A stretch of DNA of 64,000 bases from Procambarus clarkii. Taxonomy: Eukaryota; Arthropoda; Malacostraca; Decapoda; Cambaridae. Location: NCBI RefSeq assembly GCF_040958095.1, contig NC_091219.1:30453252-30517251 (forward strand). The letters are read 5' to 3'. The notes below the pieces were generated by a model. The model saw nothing but the letters and a program-made list of their open reading frames with translations, was not told where the DNA came from and searched no databases. Shown in pieces: positions 37,301-51,000 of this stretch. The number at the start of each line of letters is the position of its first letter. Position 1 is the first letter of the stretch. The position numbers and the translations under genes were made by a program.

Positions 37301-40300
37301 TTGGTGTTTCTTTAAATGAGCATGCGGATGCTGCCGCTAGAGAGGCTATCCGCTCTTGACCCGTTCCTCGTAAAGGTATTCCTTTTTCCGACTTTCACCC
37401 AGTTATTCATTCCTCCATCCTTGCCCATTGGCAGGGTTGGAGGAATTGGGTTGGTCTTCTGTTGTTGGTAACAAACTGTGTACTGCTAAGCGTTGTGTAT
37501 CCCTGTGGGCTTCTTCCTGCCACCGTAACTGGCGGTGGGAAACGGCTCTAGCGAGGTTGAGTCTTGGCCATACAGGTACTCGCTTAACTCACGGACACTT
37601 AATGGAGCGCCGCCCAGCTTCTTATTGTCAAATTTGCATTGTCCCTCTTACCGTCGTCCATATCCTTGTTGAATGTCCTGACTTCCAGGACGAGCGTGTG
37701 TTTTGCTTTTCAACTGTCCCTTGCGGTCACTTGTTCCTCGATAGAATTCTTGGTGAATCGGATACTTTTGATATCGTTCGCCTTATGCATTTCTGTTCTT
37801 GTATTGGCATCCTTGGTGATATTTAGCGCCCTGTGCATTTGATGGTGCTACATAGCCTTCCTGGTTTGGTGCCTTCTTTTGATAATTACTTATTTTTACT
37901 CACTTTCTAGATACCTTACCCGGTGAGGTGGCAAAAGTGTCACTGCTTTCTGCGCCTCTGAGGGGAAACTGGAATACAGGTTCTGGTTCTGGTTCCTGAT
38001 AGGGCTATAGGACTCAACAGCTGATGTGACCTAATAAATGGCTCTCACCGTATAGCTTCAGGAAACCACAAGGGGTTTTACCCAAAAAACAAGAATCACA
38101 TGGAAATGTGCAAAAAGTCAGGAATGGCAAGCATTTTCAAGGAAAACCACAGAACTACTCGTTCCCCCATTGACACTCAATACTCCAGCATTTATTTACT
38201 TCTTCACATGGAAAGTTCAATAGTAAATTTGTGAACTTCCGAAGTTCCAACTCTGTTGGAACTTTGAAAGTGAAGGAAAGAGAATTATCAGAAAGTGCCA
38301 CGCCATTACGACTATATAGCACTTGGAAGGGGTCAAGATGATGCTTTGTGCGAGGGATCACAGTAATTATATTTATTATTTTATCATTCCTTATAATCAT
38401 CCCATCACCTCATTTATCATTATGTTATGTCCCAAATTGTGATACTAAATAAATTTTTATTAACTTTCGAGTGCAGATTTAATTTTTAACTTGAATCCAG
38501 TGTTCAAAGCATGTGTATAATGTACTTAATAAATAAGATTATTGATTATATGATGACTTTCATGCAGGTAGAGTCTGTGAATTTAGCCATGCAAATCCTT
38601 GATGAGTATCAGGTTGGCAATAAGAAGATACACGTTGAAAAAGCCAAGTTTCAACAGAAAGGGGAGTATAACCCAAAGCTGAAACCTCGGAAAAAACAAA
38701 AGAAAATTTTAGAAAAAATCCAGAAACGACAGGAAAAGTAAGTTTTATGTAAATTGAAGCCCAGTCCAGTTTTTACATTTAATAATTTTGAGATTTTCCA
38801 CTCAGTAAGTTTTATGTAAATTAGAGTCCAGTCCAGTTTTTACATATAAAAATTTTGAGATTTTCCACTCGGTTGTTCCCCAAGTCTAGATCCTAATGGT
38901 TCAATGGAAAGTATACTTGGTGTAAGTTCAGTATTCTTCACCTGTATAGCACGTATCTTTTCAAATTGTCTCATCTTGGTCATATTGGCGCTACGGGAAG
39001 ACTGGAGAATACTCATTGCATCCTGAATTGAACTCTAAAAGGTTCATTCATGTATACTTGAAGCCTTTCCAATCTTTACTTTGCATTAACCACTGTGAGA
39101 AGCCGAGTTTATTGTGAAATTCCCCTGGTACGCATGAAATCAAGTGTTCTCAAAAAATTCTTTTTTTCTTCGTAAAATGATAAGTTCCCTTCCCTGAACA
39201 TGTCTATGTAAAAATAAATACCAAATTCCACTTACTTTGGCTGTGGGGATGTGGACAAGGTGCGCTGTGATGTCATCAGGGCCTGGTCGCCGTGCGTGAA
39301 TCACCCAGACACGGTCGCGCGGGTCATTCAAGCACCGGATGTTGCCACAAATATATTTTCAATTATTTGTTCTATATATTTCCAATGCAGTTTTATTTGT
39401 TTTTTTATTGTATATGATGCATATTTGTGTCCTTTACAATATATGTATACAGTAGAATGTTCATAATGTTCCATGGACCTGTGATACATGTCAGTAATGT
39501 GTCCACAATAAATGTTTATTATCGCAATATTGTTAAAAATTCACTAAAATTACAATATGTACAGTTTCACACACTATTTACACAGTAACACACTGTATTA
39601 CACACTCAGTACTTCGGAAGTGAGTAATAATCAAAGAAGTAGTCCATGGTACACATGGCGACTTCGCTCTCATTGCACCAGGTAGAGAGAGATTTTCGCT
39701 TCCTTTTTCTTCGTTCTGTGTCCTTGCAAATAACACTCGCATACACCCTTGGCTTTAGTACCTGTAGGTGGTTTGTAGTCAAGCTTGTAAAGCATAAGGT
39801 AGTCTTGAAAAGATTATAGGAAAAGACCAATTTGTAAGGTAGTTGTGAAAAGATCGCTTTGTAAGGTCCCACGCAGGAAGAGATTCAGCCAGCCTCGAAG
39901 AGTGTCCGTTGGTCAAGAAGAGATTCAGCTATTCTTGAAAATATTTATGGAAAACAGCACCATGGAAAACCACACACAGTAGTGTGTGTTTCCTTGGGAT
40001 TGGAGGGAGTTCTACCTCTCTTTTTGGTTTTTCATTGTTAGTTTCTTACCAGGTGGTGTTTGTTTTGTTATGCCTACCTTTCTGGGTGCCTAATCCCAGT
40101 CAATGGCAGTTAAGGAAAGCCCCCAACCATGGAGAGTTTCCAGGACCATTGCTCTCTGAAACCTCTCTGAAGGGGCCAGGTTCTGGCTCGTGGTCCCTGG
40201 TAGGCTGAACTCCACTGACTAAAGCCCTGGTCTGGTATTTTGTTTGCTCTTGCAGCTGCTGCTGCTTTTTTTTTTATCATTGTTTTATGCACAACTGTCT

Positions 40301-40589
40301 GCATCTACCAGCCGCTCCACACTGGGGTAAAACACAACACAATTGACTGCAAGTTTATCCTCATGCCAATTCCCTATAGAAGCCCCTCCTTACTACAGGT
40401 GTTCTCAACAATATCCTACAATGACATCATAGCTCTGAATTTTGGATGTACAGTACAATATAACTGTGATGCAAAGTAATGCTTAGCAAAGGTTGGAGTG
40501 CACAGTATGTGAACAAACTTTTAGAGGTCAATCTTGGCTGACTTGAATATCCTTTAATCTCTTCTTAGCATCAGTATCAACCAGTAGAG

Positions 40590-40622
<33 letters not shown>

Positions 40623-43600
40623 TCCAAAAAGATCCAAAGGTCTTGCTAAAAACTAGCTTTTTATACTAATACTTTTTGTATACTGATACTTTTTATATAC
40701 TTTTTTTGTTAAATTATATTTTTCTCTTTTTGCAGATTATTTGACTGGCGGCCAGAACCATTGCGCGGCCAAAGACAAAAAAACGAAAATACTGTTGTTA
40801 TACGTAATGCATTTGATCCAAGGGAGTTCGTGGATGCTATGGAAAAAATGTTGGTTCATAAAGAGACATTGAGAAATCAGTGTGAAAATTTTGGAAAAAT
40901 TAAGAAAATGGAGCTGCATGACGTAAGTTGGTGCAAAGCAGTATATCTAATAACTTTTAATTCACTGGTTTGGTTTAGTGTATTCATATTTATCCCAAGA
41001 TTTTGCATTTAATTAAGTCTCGGTGGAAATTATAACCAGAATATACATAACACATATATAAAGTTCTTCATAACAGATGAGATATACAGTATTAATTTTT
41101 TGTAATCTTTACATCATATTTAATATTTCTTCCTGTTCTATATTAACCCATAGACCCCGCATATTCCCGCGAATATAGGGGGTATAGTAACGAAAAATAT
41201 TTGAATTATGTAAAAATAACTGTAAAATGTTAAAGATATATATATATATATATATATATTAAATATATAAAATAAAATAAGAACGTGTTATTGATAAGAA
41301 CAGCTCCTAATAACTGGAACTGAAGGATTATGCAGCTATAGAGATGCAAGCACCTGTCCTATGCTCACAGAAGAACAATAGTAAGAAGTGTCCACAAAGT
41401 GGATATGCAGTTGGTGCCTTTATATCATTGCTGAGTAATACATAATAACACAAATAATAATGAATAATTATGTTAATATGCTCTATTTTGTTATATATCA
41501 TATAAATACATTGTCCAATGTTAATATATGTTACTTTTATAAATTTCTCAAATATTTTTTTTAGGGGATCTTTTTTTTTTTTAAAGAGTCTTGTTTTCTT
41601 TTTTCTTTGTTTATTATCTGATTTTGTTGTAACTTTTACATCCTGGAGAATGCATATGTTTCCAAACCTATGTGAAGATAGAATGGAATTGGTCAACAAA
41701 TAAGTCAGTCACAACTCTCAAAACTTGAGACTTTTAATATTTTTTGGCTGATTTTTTATCTGATTTCAAACTATATTTTCTTTGTCTCTTTAGGTTGTTT
41801 TGATGACTAGAGACCATATTAGGGCTTCTTCTCTTATATAAAGTATACCCTAAATATATCCCTTAAATCATTATAATTATTATAATTATCCCTATATTTT
41901 GTGTTGGGGTTATTTTTTTCTTAACCTTCATTCCACACATATTGACCTACAACTTTCACATATTCGAGTACGAGTGCCAAACAATGTTTATTAAAACATA
42001 CAATTAAATTATTGAATTAAAACTACCTTTATTCATTGTTGATAACTTCAAATTCAATTATCTCTGAAACCAGAGTTTCAACTTTGAGTGGCTTCTAAAA
42101 TTCCAGTTATTAACCGATTCTCGCTATTTTGACATATTGTGTGCTCAGCTGTCTATTCTACAATCCTATCAGAATGGATTTTCATAAACTTTATACATTT
42201 GGAGTTACAATTTTTTTTTCTAAATTTGCCGCATATTTCAAATGCCCTATCGACAATTTTTTTACAGTAAACTATACTGAAAACCTATATTTTAATTTGA
42301 TGAAAATGAAGATCATATGCTATTCTGAGAGAATAATAACATTAAATGAACAATTAATGATAGTTCATATTTTTTATTCTGAATTGAAAATCTGAAGTTT
42401 TCAATATTCATTTTTAAAATTAATTTTGATTGTTTTTCAAGTTACGCTGTGATCATTTAGACAAAGTTGGAGCATTTGCCTAGTTGATTATGCAAAAAAT
42501 ATTGGAAAGTGTTTGTGCAAGTTTTAAAAACTTATGTTAAATTATTTTTTGTCAAATCATATATGTATGCATTCCACGGTCTAAGGGTTATTGTCTATTC
42601 AGTTCATGCAAATTCTTTAAAGCATTTTAAACTTGTCACTATATGTTATTTAGCTGTTGACATTACCTGGACACTACGAAGGTAAACACTTCTTGGAAAC
42701 CAGGGCTAGAGATGACATCCACCCTGGATCGCTTTAGGCAACGAACTGGAGTTGCTAAGTAGCCGGCACGAGGGGTCCGGGACTCCCCCCTCCCCCTCCT
42801 GAGAGGGGGTGGAGAAACGAGTAATTACCTAAGTGTAATTACTTAAGTGTAGTTACAGGATGAGAGCTACGCTCGTGGTGTCCCATCTTCCCAGCACTCT
42901 GTCATATAACGCTTTGAAACTACTGACGGTCTTGGCCTCCACCACCTTCTCCCTTAACTTGTTCCAACTGTCTACCACTCTATTTGCGAAAGTGAATTTT
43001 CTTATATTTCTTCGGCATCTGTGTTTAGCTAGTTTAAGAACAAGAGGTCATAGATATAAAGTTCCAGGTCTCAGGAAATCTTCCCTACCGATTTTATCAA
43101 TTCCTGTTACTATTTTGTATGTAGTGATCATATCACCTCTTTTTCTTCTGTCTTCTAGTTTTGGCATATTTAATGCCTTTAACCTCTCCTCGTAGCTCTT
43201 GCCCTTCAGTTCTGGGAGCCACTTAGTAGCATGTCTTTGCACCTTTTCCAGTTTGTTGATGTGCTTCTTAAGATATGGGCACCACACAACTGCTGCATAT
43301 TCTAGCTTTGGCCTAACAAAAGTCGTGAACAATTTCTTTAGTGGTGCGGCGACAGTGTGTAATGTTTGCTTGTTTCTTTGGGAATTGAGGGAGTTCTGTG
43401 TTTGGTTTATGGTTGCAATTTTCTTACCGTGTGGGGGTCTGTTTTGTTATGCGTACCTTTCTTGGTGCCTAATCCCGGTCGATGGCAGATAAGGAAAACC
43501 CCCAACCACAAGGGGGGTTTTCCAGGGCCATTGCTCCCTGTGTCTCTCTGAGGGGGCCTGGTTCTGTTTCGTGGTCCCCAATAGGGGACCACTAAACTCC

Positions 43601-44848
43601 ATTGACTAAAGCCCTGGTCTAATGTATCGCATATTAGCCTGATAGCTCCAGGGAGTCAAAGAGGCTCACCCAAAAAATGGCATTTCATTATATAGTGTCT
43701 TTTTCTGGGGGAGGAGCTCCTGCAGCTCCCCGGAGCTATCCAGGCTGATATGGGTATATTAGACTTTGGCATCAGTAAATGTGCATGGAGTTCTAGGCCT
43801 ACTGGGGACCATGAGCCAGAACCTGGCCCCTTCAGAAAGGCATGAGGAGCAATAGCCTATAGAAACCCCCATATGGTTGGAAGCATTGTATGTCTGCCAT
43901 TGACCAGGTCAGGCACCCAGAAAGGTAAGCGCCCCAAAACAAACTCGTATTCTGGTTAACATTGCTACTGAAAGCAGTACTAGTGGACAGAACTCCCCAA
44001 ATGAAAACTATCAAATGAGCATGATCAAACTAGCACCACATTGCCACGCTGCTGTCTGCACAACCCCCCCCCTCCCCGGGAGGGGTAAGGGGGAGCCCCA
44101 GACCCCAGTTCTTTGGCTGATGTAATTGGCAATGGTCGTGTGTCTCTGGCTCCTGTTTTCATGTCCTCTAGCTCTGTGCCTTGTAGTGTGGTGGTGCGTG
44201 AGCCAGGAGTAATTTCTCAAGTACTCGGGCTGCATGCGCCTTGGGTTTCCTTCCCTAGGTGCCCTGTAAGTACTACCCTTGGGGCTTGGGGCCACCTTCC
44301 ACAAGTCACCTTGTGGAAGGTGACTTGTGATATTCAGGCACGAGGATTTTGGAGATCAAACAGGGTCCTGGCCACCCAATATTTGGTTAACATTCCTGCT
44401 CCTGGGCATTCCTGTGTTGCTTTGGATTGCAGGTTGCAGCCAGTTGTCTCGACTTGGCGTTGAGGAGTGTGTGGCAGCTGCCTTCCATGTAAGTCCCTCT
44501 TTTTCCTTATCTTTGGTTTGGTAGCTCCAGGGAGCCGATGGGGCTCCCCCCACAGAAAACCAGCATTGAATGTAATGAAACGCCATTTTCTAAATGAACA
44601 CCGGAGTCTCTCTGGCACCCCTCTGGTTTTTCACATTGTTTTGATGCTTAGCTTCTGAACTGGAGTGCTAGGTAGTCGGCGCGGTTGGGTCTGGGTCTTC
44701 CCCCTGCCCCCTCTTAGGGAGGGGAGGGCTGTGCAAATGAGCGGCGCAACTAGAAGGTGGGACCTTTGCTTGTTTCCATGGGAATTGAGGGAGTTCTGCC
44801 TCTGTTCGGTTTTCAGTTGCAATTTTCTTACTATGTTCTCTCTGTTCG

Positions 44849-44913
<65 letters not shown>

Positions 44914-44995
44914 CGCGCGCGAGAGAGAGAGAGAGAGAGCGCGCGCGAGAGAGAGAGAGAGAGAGGAGCGCGTGCGAGAGAGAGAGAGAGAGAGA

Positions 44996-45079
<84 letters not shown>

Positions 45080-48000
45080 GCGAGAGAGAGAGAGAGAGCG
45101 CGCGCGAGAGAGAGAGAGAGAGCGTGCGCGAGAGAGAGCGCGTGAGAGAGAGAGAGAGAGAGAGCGCGCGAGAGAGAGAGAGCGCGCGCGCGAGAGAGAG
45201 AGCGCGAGCAAGTAAGTTTCTGGTACTAGCGCAGGGTATGCTCGGTTAGATCTCGGAGGCTTCTGTGATTGTGTAACGTTATGAAGATAGGCTTACATTA
45301 ATTACTGTAGTCCCTTTTAATTAATTATTTGATTTACAGCTCCACCCAGATGGTGTTGTCCAAGTAACATTTGAGGAAGTGGAATTTGCAGACATGTGCA
45401 TAGCAACTCTCAACAGGCGCCTTTACAATGGGCGAACCCTTCATGTTTCAGTTTGGGATGGAAAAGAAAAATTCAAGTAAGTACATGTATGTTAGAAGGA
45501 ATAGTGTTCAAAGTTTATTGTTTAAACAAAATCTTTTATATCCTAAAGCTGTGCTATGCCACTATGACTGTTTTGAATATGTATTTATAGGTTGGTGGTG
45601 TGGGGAATTTCCCAGCAGGTAACTGTATTTATTTAAATGATTATTAAAATGGACTGAAGAAAAGACTTCAAGAGTAATGCAGTCCACTTAAAAGAAGTGG
45701 ACTGTATTACTCAAGTCTAACTTCTACTGGGTGTTACCCTGACACACATCCTGGAGGGTTTATTCAATGTTACATATAATCAATAGTTATAGTTAAAGAA
45801 ATTATTATAGGATTAGTAACTAACTACTGAAGCTATTGTAAGCCTTAGCTGATAAGGAAGTTTCAACATGAATCATCAGGAGAGTCCCAGTAGGGACAAG
45901 AAACTGGAGCTGCAGTTAAAGCAGGAAACTGTAAATAATTGGAGACTCAAATGGATGTTCAACTTTACAGATACACTAGCCATTCAAAAGGCTTTGGAAC
46001 ATGCTCTTGCTGAACACCAACAACATGTTATCGTACATACAGATTCGAGAACTACCACTGGAACCTTGAAACAGGAAAACATATGTGATAACATCCATCT
46101 GATCACAAATGTCATATCATTAATGCAAACACTCAAACGTCAAGGCCGTCGGGTACTTATCAACTGGGTGCCAAGTCATGTGGGAATAATAGAAAATGAC
46201 ATTGCAGACGAAGTTGCAAAACTTGCAACTAAGAGAAGAAATGTAGACGTTTACATACCACAGTCTATCACAGATTAAGAAAGTAATTAGAAACAGAACA
46301 ATGCAGATGATGTACATTGACCACAACACAGCAGTTGCAACATCAGGATCTTCGGGTTGGTACAAGAATTCAACCAACTACGAACCACTTAGGTTGATGA
46401 AAGAGAGCAGTAGAACAACAGAAGTACACTTACATCGCATTAGGCTTGGATACCCATGTGCATGGGAAATAGGCTTACAGGTTCCGGAAGATGAGAGGAA
46501 ATGTCAGCACTGTGGAGAAATGCCCGACAGACCACTGGAACATTATCTAACACAGTGCAGAGTTACAAACCCATTAAGATTTCAACTAAGATTCAACAGA
46601 GCAGAAGTTGTTAAATACATGGGACAAAATCTTATCGAAGCGACCATACGAGTCATACTCATACTCCACCCAAGTAAAACAGGAACAAGAAACACTTAGT
46701 GGGCCAGCCAGAGGCTTAGGACCCATGCAGGAATACCCCCCCCCCCCCCAAAAAAAAAATAAATAATAATCAGGAGTCAGTTAAGGTAAGAGTCTCATCG
46801 CCAGGGCGCCCGAGTCTCGTGTTGCCACAGAAGATAACCTCTTGCTCACAGCGGATCACCTCCATCTGGCAATATTTTTCACTGTAAACACAATAATGCT
46901 AATATCCTCACAGCTAATCTCAGTCAGTAGTTGTGAATCCCTAACTAGACATGTGCTTACCAGGGATGTTTAATCGCCATGCCACATAACCGATCATTCA
47001 CTCAAATACCTTAAAACATGGCCATGAATTGATAATGAGTATATTTTACCGACCAGATACTGTGTGCCTTGTAGTCTGAGGGTTGCAGCAGCATTGGAAC
47101 ATTGTAGAACCACGGATGATGTCAATATCCGTCGCTACTAAATTTGCTTCCCTCATGATGGAGAGTTGCTCCTCTCAGTTCCTCTGCACACGCACAAGTG
47201 TGCTCTCTCCTCCCGAGGTGTGCGTCACAAGAATAGTCACGTTACTCTAACTTGTTTACTAATTAGAACAGTTAAGCGTTTTTTACACTTTAACGTATTA
47301 ATTCTAAATCTAGAAAAGTTTTAGATTTTTCCCTAATGCTGGACTAGAAGTTTGTAAGTACTGTACATCTGATATGCGCTAAACTCATGGTGTGACTATT
47401 CCACCAGCAGTGACTTAACATTCACAATTGTGGTAATTTTACCTCAGGTGGAAGAGTACTTTAATTCTATCTAAGTTTTAGTTAATTCCAGTCTAAAATA
47501 ATAATTGTAAATGAAAGCAAATTGTAGACTGGATATAAGAGTTAAGCAACAAAATAATCACCGCGTGGTCTGTGGTGGCTGACGCAACCGCCCGAATTTG
47601 ATTCTAGGAAACTTTTGACATTCCCTTGCTAGAAATTATTATTGTTAGTAAAATTAATTTCCTGACACAACGTATTTACTGTATCTTGTGGTGTCGGGTT
47701 AGCATTCGGGGTGTCAGAAATTTCCGACGGGGTCACAGTTCATAAGTGAATTATATGAACATGGTGCAAGTTATGTAACATAAAATGACAGTAGTTGTGC
47801 TTAATGTAAATGATGTAAAAAAGACTAATTAGTACTCATCATTGACACTTATTGGAGTTATGTTTGATAATTAACCCTTTAACGGGCCCGCCTCCAAATA
47901 TGACCCCCCCAGTGTGCAAGAAATAAAATCTCAGGAAAAAATTCTTTTTTTTTTGTTCTGAAAGTGTCAAAAACCCCTCCCTGCATATGGGTATAGCAAC

Positions 48001-51000
48001 AGAATGTCGAAATTGTACTTACTTTGGCTGCTATGGGGTCCGTAAGATGTCACGTGATGTCATCATTCCCTGTGCGCCTGTGCCGTAAGCTCCTGGGGCG
48101 GGATGCCGCGAATATATTTTTGCACATTTTTTGCGCACATTTCCAAATACAATTTATTACGTTTTACGTGCTGAACCGATGTATGATGAACGCGTACACT
48201 ATATTATAGCAGTAGAACATCCGTACTGTCCATAGACACTGTGTTACGTGCATCACAAAAAAGTACATTTATCCTGCATTTAGTTCTAATATATCGCGCA
48301 GATATATTTATATTTACATTATATATACACACTGTACAATATCACACACTATATACACACACACTATACACACACTCGGTACTCTGCGAGTGTGTGATAT
48401 GCTGCGAAACAGCCAACGGGGCAGAGTGGCACCTTGCACTCCACGCACCAGGTGCTGATGCATCTATGCTTTTGTGGTCTGCGTGTAGTGTTCCTGCAGA
48501 CTATGCATGCACGTTTACCCTTCTCCCGTGATGCTGTGCCTGGCATATACTCCAGCATGTGTTCCCCGAAGTTCTCATTACCCCGCAGTCTGTCTGGAAC
48601 TGCGTGTGGCATTGTTGCTTGCACCCATATAGAGATAAAGGTACATATAGACGGTTTCATACCGGACTTCATCAGGTACATATTGAAGCAGTTGAGCACT
48701 GCAACATCCATGAGGTGGAAGAAGAACTTTTTCGTCTACTTCACAGACCTGCGCACGCACTCCACACCACCAAGCATCATGTCACATTTATCGACGAGGC
48801 GCATGTTCACGTTATAGTCTATGACACAGTCCGGCTTGTACATGGGGTTGCGTGTCTGAAAATGGACCTTGCCAGTGTCCAACATGGCACCGGTGTGAAT
48901 CGTTGTCAGCATATTCACTTCGCGTCTGTCCTTCCACGGCACTGACAGCATATTGTTACACTTGCGCAGCTGGCACTCGCCCACACCTATACCTATACCG
49001 AACACTGGCATTTCCTTCCTGAGGAGCTTCACAGTGCCACATGCGCTGGTGTTGTGGGCAAGGAGGTATCTGGTCAACAGGGAGCTGGTGTAATAGTTGT
49101 CGGTGAACAGTATATGCCCCTTGTTCAGCAGCAGTTCCATCAGGGTTTTTACGACACTGCCGGAGAACCCATGCTCATCTTGAGATGGTATGTCGATGTC
49201 TGTACCGGATTACAAGATCATGTTCAGGACGATACCAGTCTCACAATTGCACAGCACGAAAAACTTCAGGCCAAAATGGTGCCGTTTGGAAGGGATGTAC
49301 TGCTTGAATGCCAGTCTGCCCTTGAACAATGCAAACGACTCGTCGATAACAACATTCTGTCCAGGTACAAAATAATCCCTGAACTTCCCTCGCAGGTTGC
49401 TGAATACTGTACCTTGCGTACCTTCCACAATCTGTCGTGTCTGTTCTCATTTGCATTGTTCTCGAAATGCAGGCACCTCAAGAACCTATCCCGCGACATA
49501 TACCAGTTGAAGACGGGCGATGGAACAAGGCTGTCTTTGTTCCAATAGTCCTGGACGACAGCTTTCTCAGAGTGTTTCATCATCATGCATAGTGCGAGAA
49601 ACACGTACATCTCGTCGATTGTCGTATCCTTCCATCGCGTGAGGCAGGTAATATGCCGCTGTCTGAGGGTGTGGGTGTACGTGTTTGTCTCGGTCACAAG
49701 ATGGGTCATGAAGACATTTTCATTGTCAAAATATGCCTGGAAATATTCCATGTCCGCCATATCATCACCAGTATACGGGAATAAAGCTGTAACACCAACG
49801 TCGATATCATCAAATGTTGGTATTTGAGGGACAAATGTGACGCAATCCTCCCACACAAGTACACTAGGGGGTTTGGTGTTGGCGTCAACACCACGACCAA
49901 CACCACCATGGGCACCAAAACTACGGCTACGTCGTCTGCTGCTGCTGCTGGAGCTGCGTGAAGGTATGCTTGGCGCTGAGGCAGATTTCCGTACCGTAGG
50001 CCTACCACGAACACCTGATGTTGAGGGCCCACTGCCGTCATGCTATGAGACATGCTGCCGCCTGCCTCGATGTGTTACTGAGGCAGCAAAACCCCGCCTG
50101 GTGCCATCCCCACTGCTAGTACTCGGGTCGTCCACACTACTCGTATCGGAGCCAATGTCACTGAAGCCCGAGAAAGATTCGTCACATGTACTGTCACTGA
50201 ATAATGAACTAGTGTCTGGGGACATACAGTACATGATAGTGGTGATGATAACGGTGTTGGCCCAGGGCGGCGAGACAGGCCGGGCGAGGAGCATGTACCG
50301 TACACGCTCACCACATCATCCACTTCTGTCTCTCCCTCACTCGTATCAGACCTCTGTGTCAGATCTTTCTCTGGATCCTAGTCCAGGTCATCATCCATAG
50401 CACCGTCGTCATACAAAATGTCATGAATCTCCTCCTCAGAGAGTTGTTTTCCATGACCGCGGGTCACCGTGGAATGGGAGCTTGTTGACGATGCGTCAGA
50501 CATGGTTGCTGCTTGGGAACTGGGGCTCCCCGTGGCCGCAGGTCATGTTGGGATTTTTTTTCAAGATGGCGGGTGATCACTGGGGACCCCAGCCATCCAT
50601 TCCATACCCTCGTCACCGCGCGCCACTTTTAAATTGAACATGAAAAATACAAACACCCCAAGGCATGTAGCGCACCCCAAGCCGGAGCCTGCAGGCGCGT
50701 TGCGCAGTTAAAGGGTTAAACAACTTGTCAATATTCAGGATGTTAGGTTTATGGGAATGATACCCAAAGTTTCAAGAGACAGCCATTGAATGTAATCATT
50801 TTCTCATTTGCAGTTGCAGGTTCGCCCTTTCATAGGCAGTTGGTTTCCAGGTTTCCCAGAGTGGCTTTGGCTTTCTTTCTGTTACCCATGATGCCTATGT
50901 TGCATCATGTGTCACCTATGTTGCCCCTGCTGCTTATGTTGCCCATGTCACGTATGTCGCCCTTGCTGAGCATGTTGCTCCTGCTGGTCTCTTGGGCTTA

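Larger units (their letters stand above)
30764..37905 (+). mobile_element. I-like LINE, near complete, split by an antisense LINE insertion
   Basis: Excluding the insert (35067-36360) it is about 5.85 kb. ORF1/gag: 31191 onward with FGPASWAKYFDLLPLDSMPP, then three CCHC-type knuckles. Endonuclease: FILQWNIRGYYASFLELQF at 32806 and LLLGDFNCQHTLWGD at 33150. RT: TPLPLIWKHIHKIGGKFIPD, QFGFRKCRSTTDVLVNLEVY, LFDLEKAYDTTWRYRI, GVPQGSVLSTTLFLVALNGL. RNase H: SIFTDGSKSADGMGYSVVF, WVSSHIGVSLNEHADAAARE-like. C-terminal zinc region: HGHLMERRPASYCQICIVPL. Several frameshifts and stops make it inactive. Confidence 0.85.

Noticed and set aside
44665..45249. Long overlapping open frames of Arg/Glu or Ser/Leu-Arg repeats
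   Set aside because: They are produced by the GA/GC dinucleotide array in every frame; no start context, splice sites or conserved domain.
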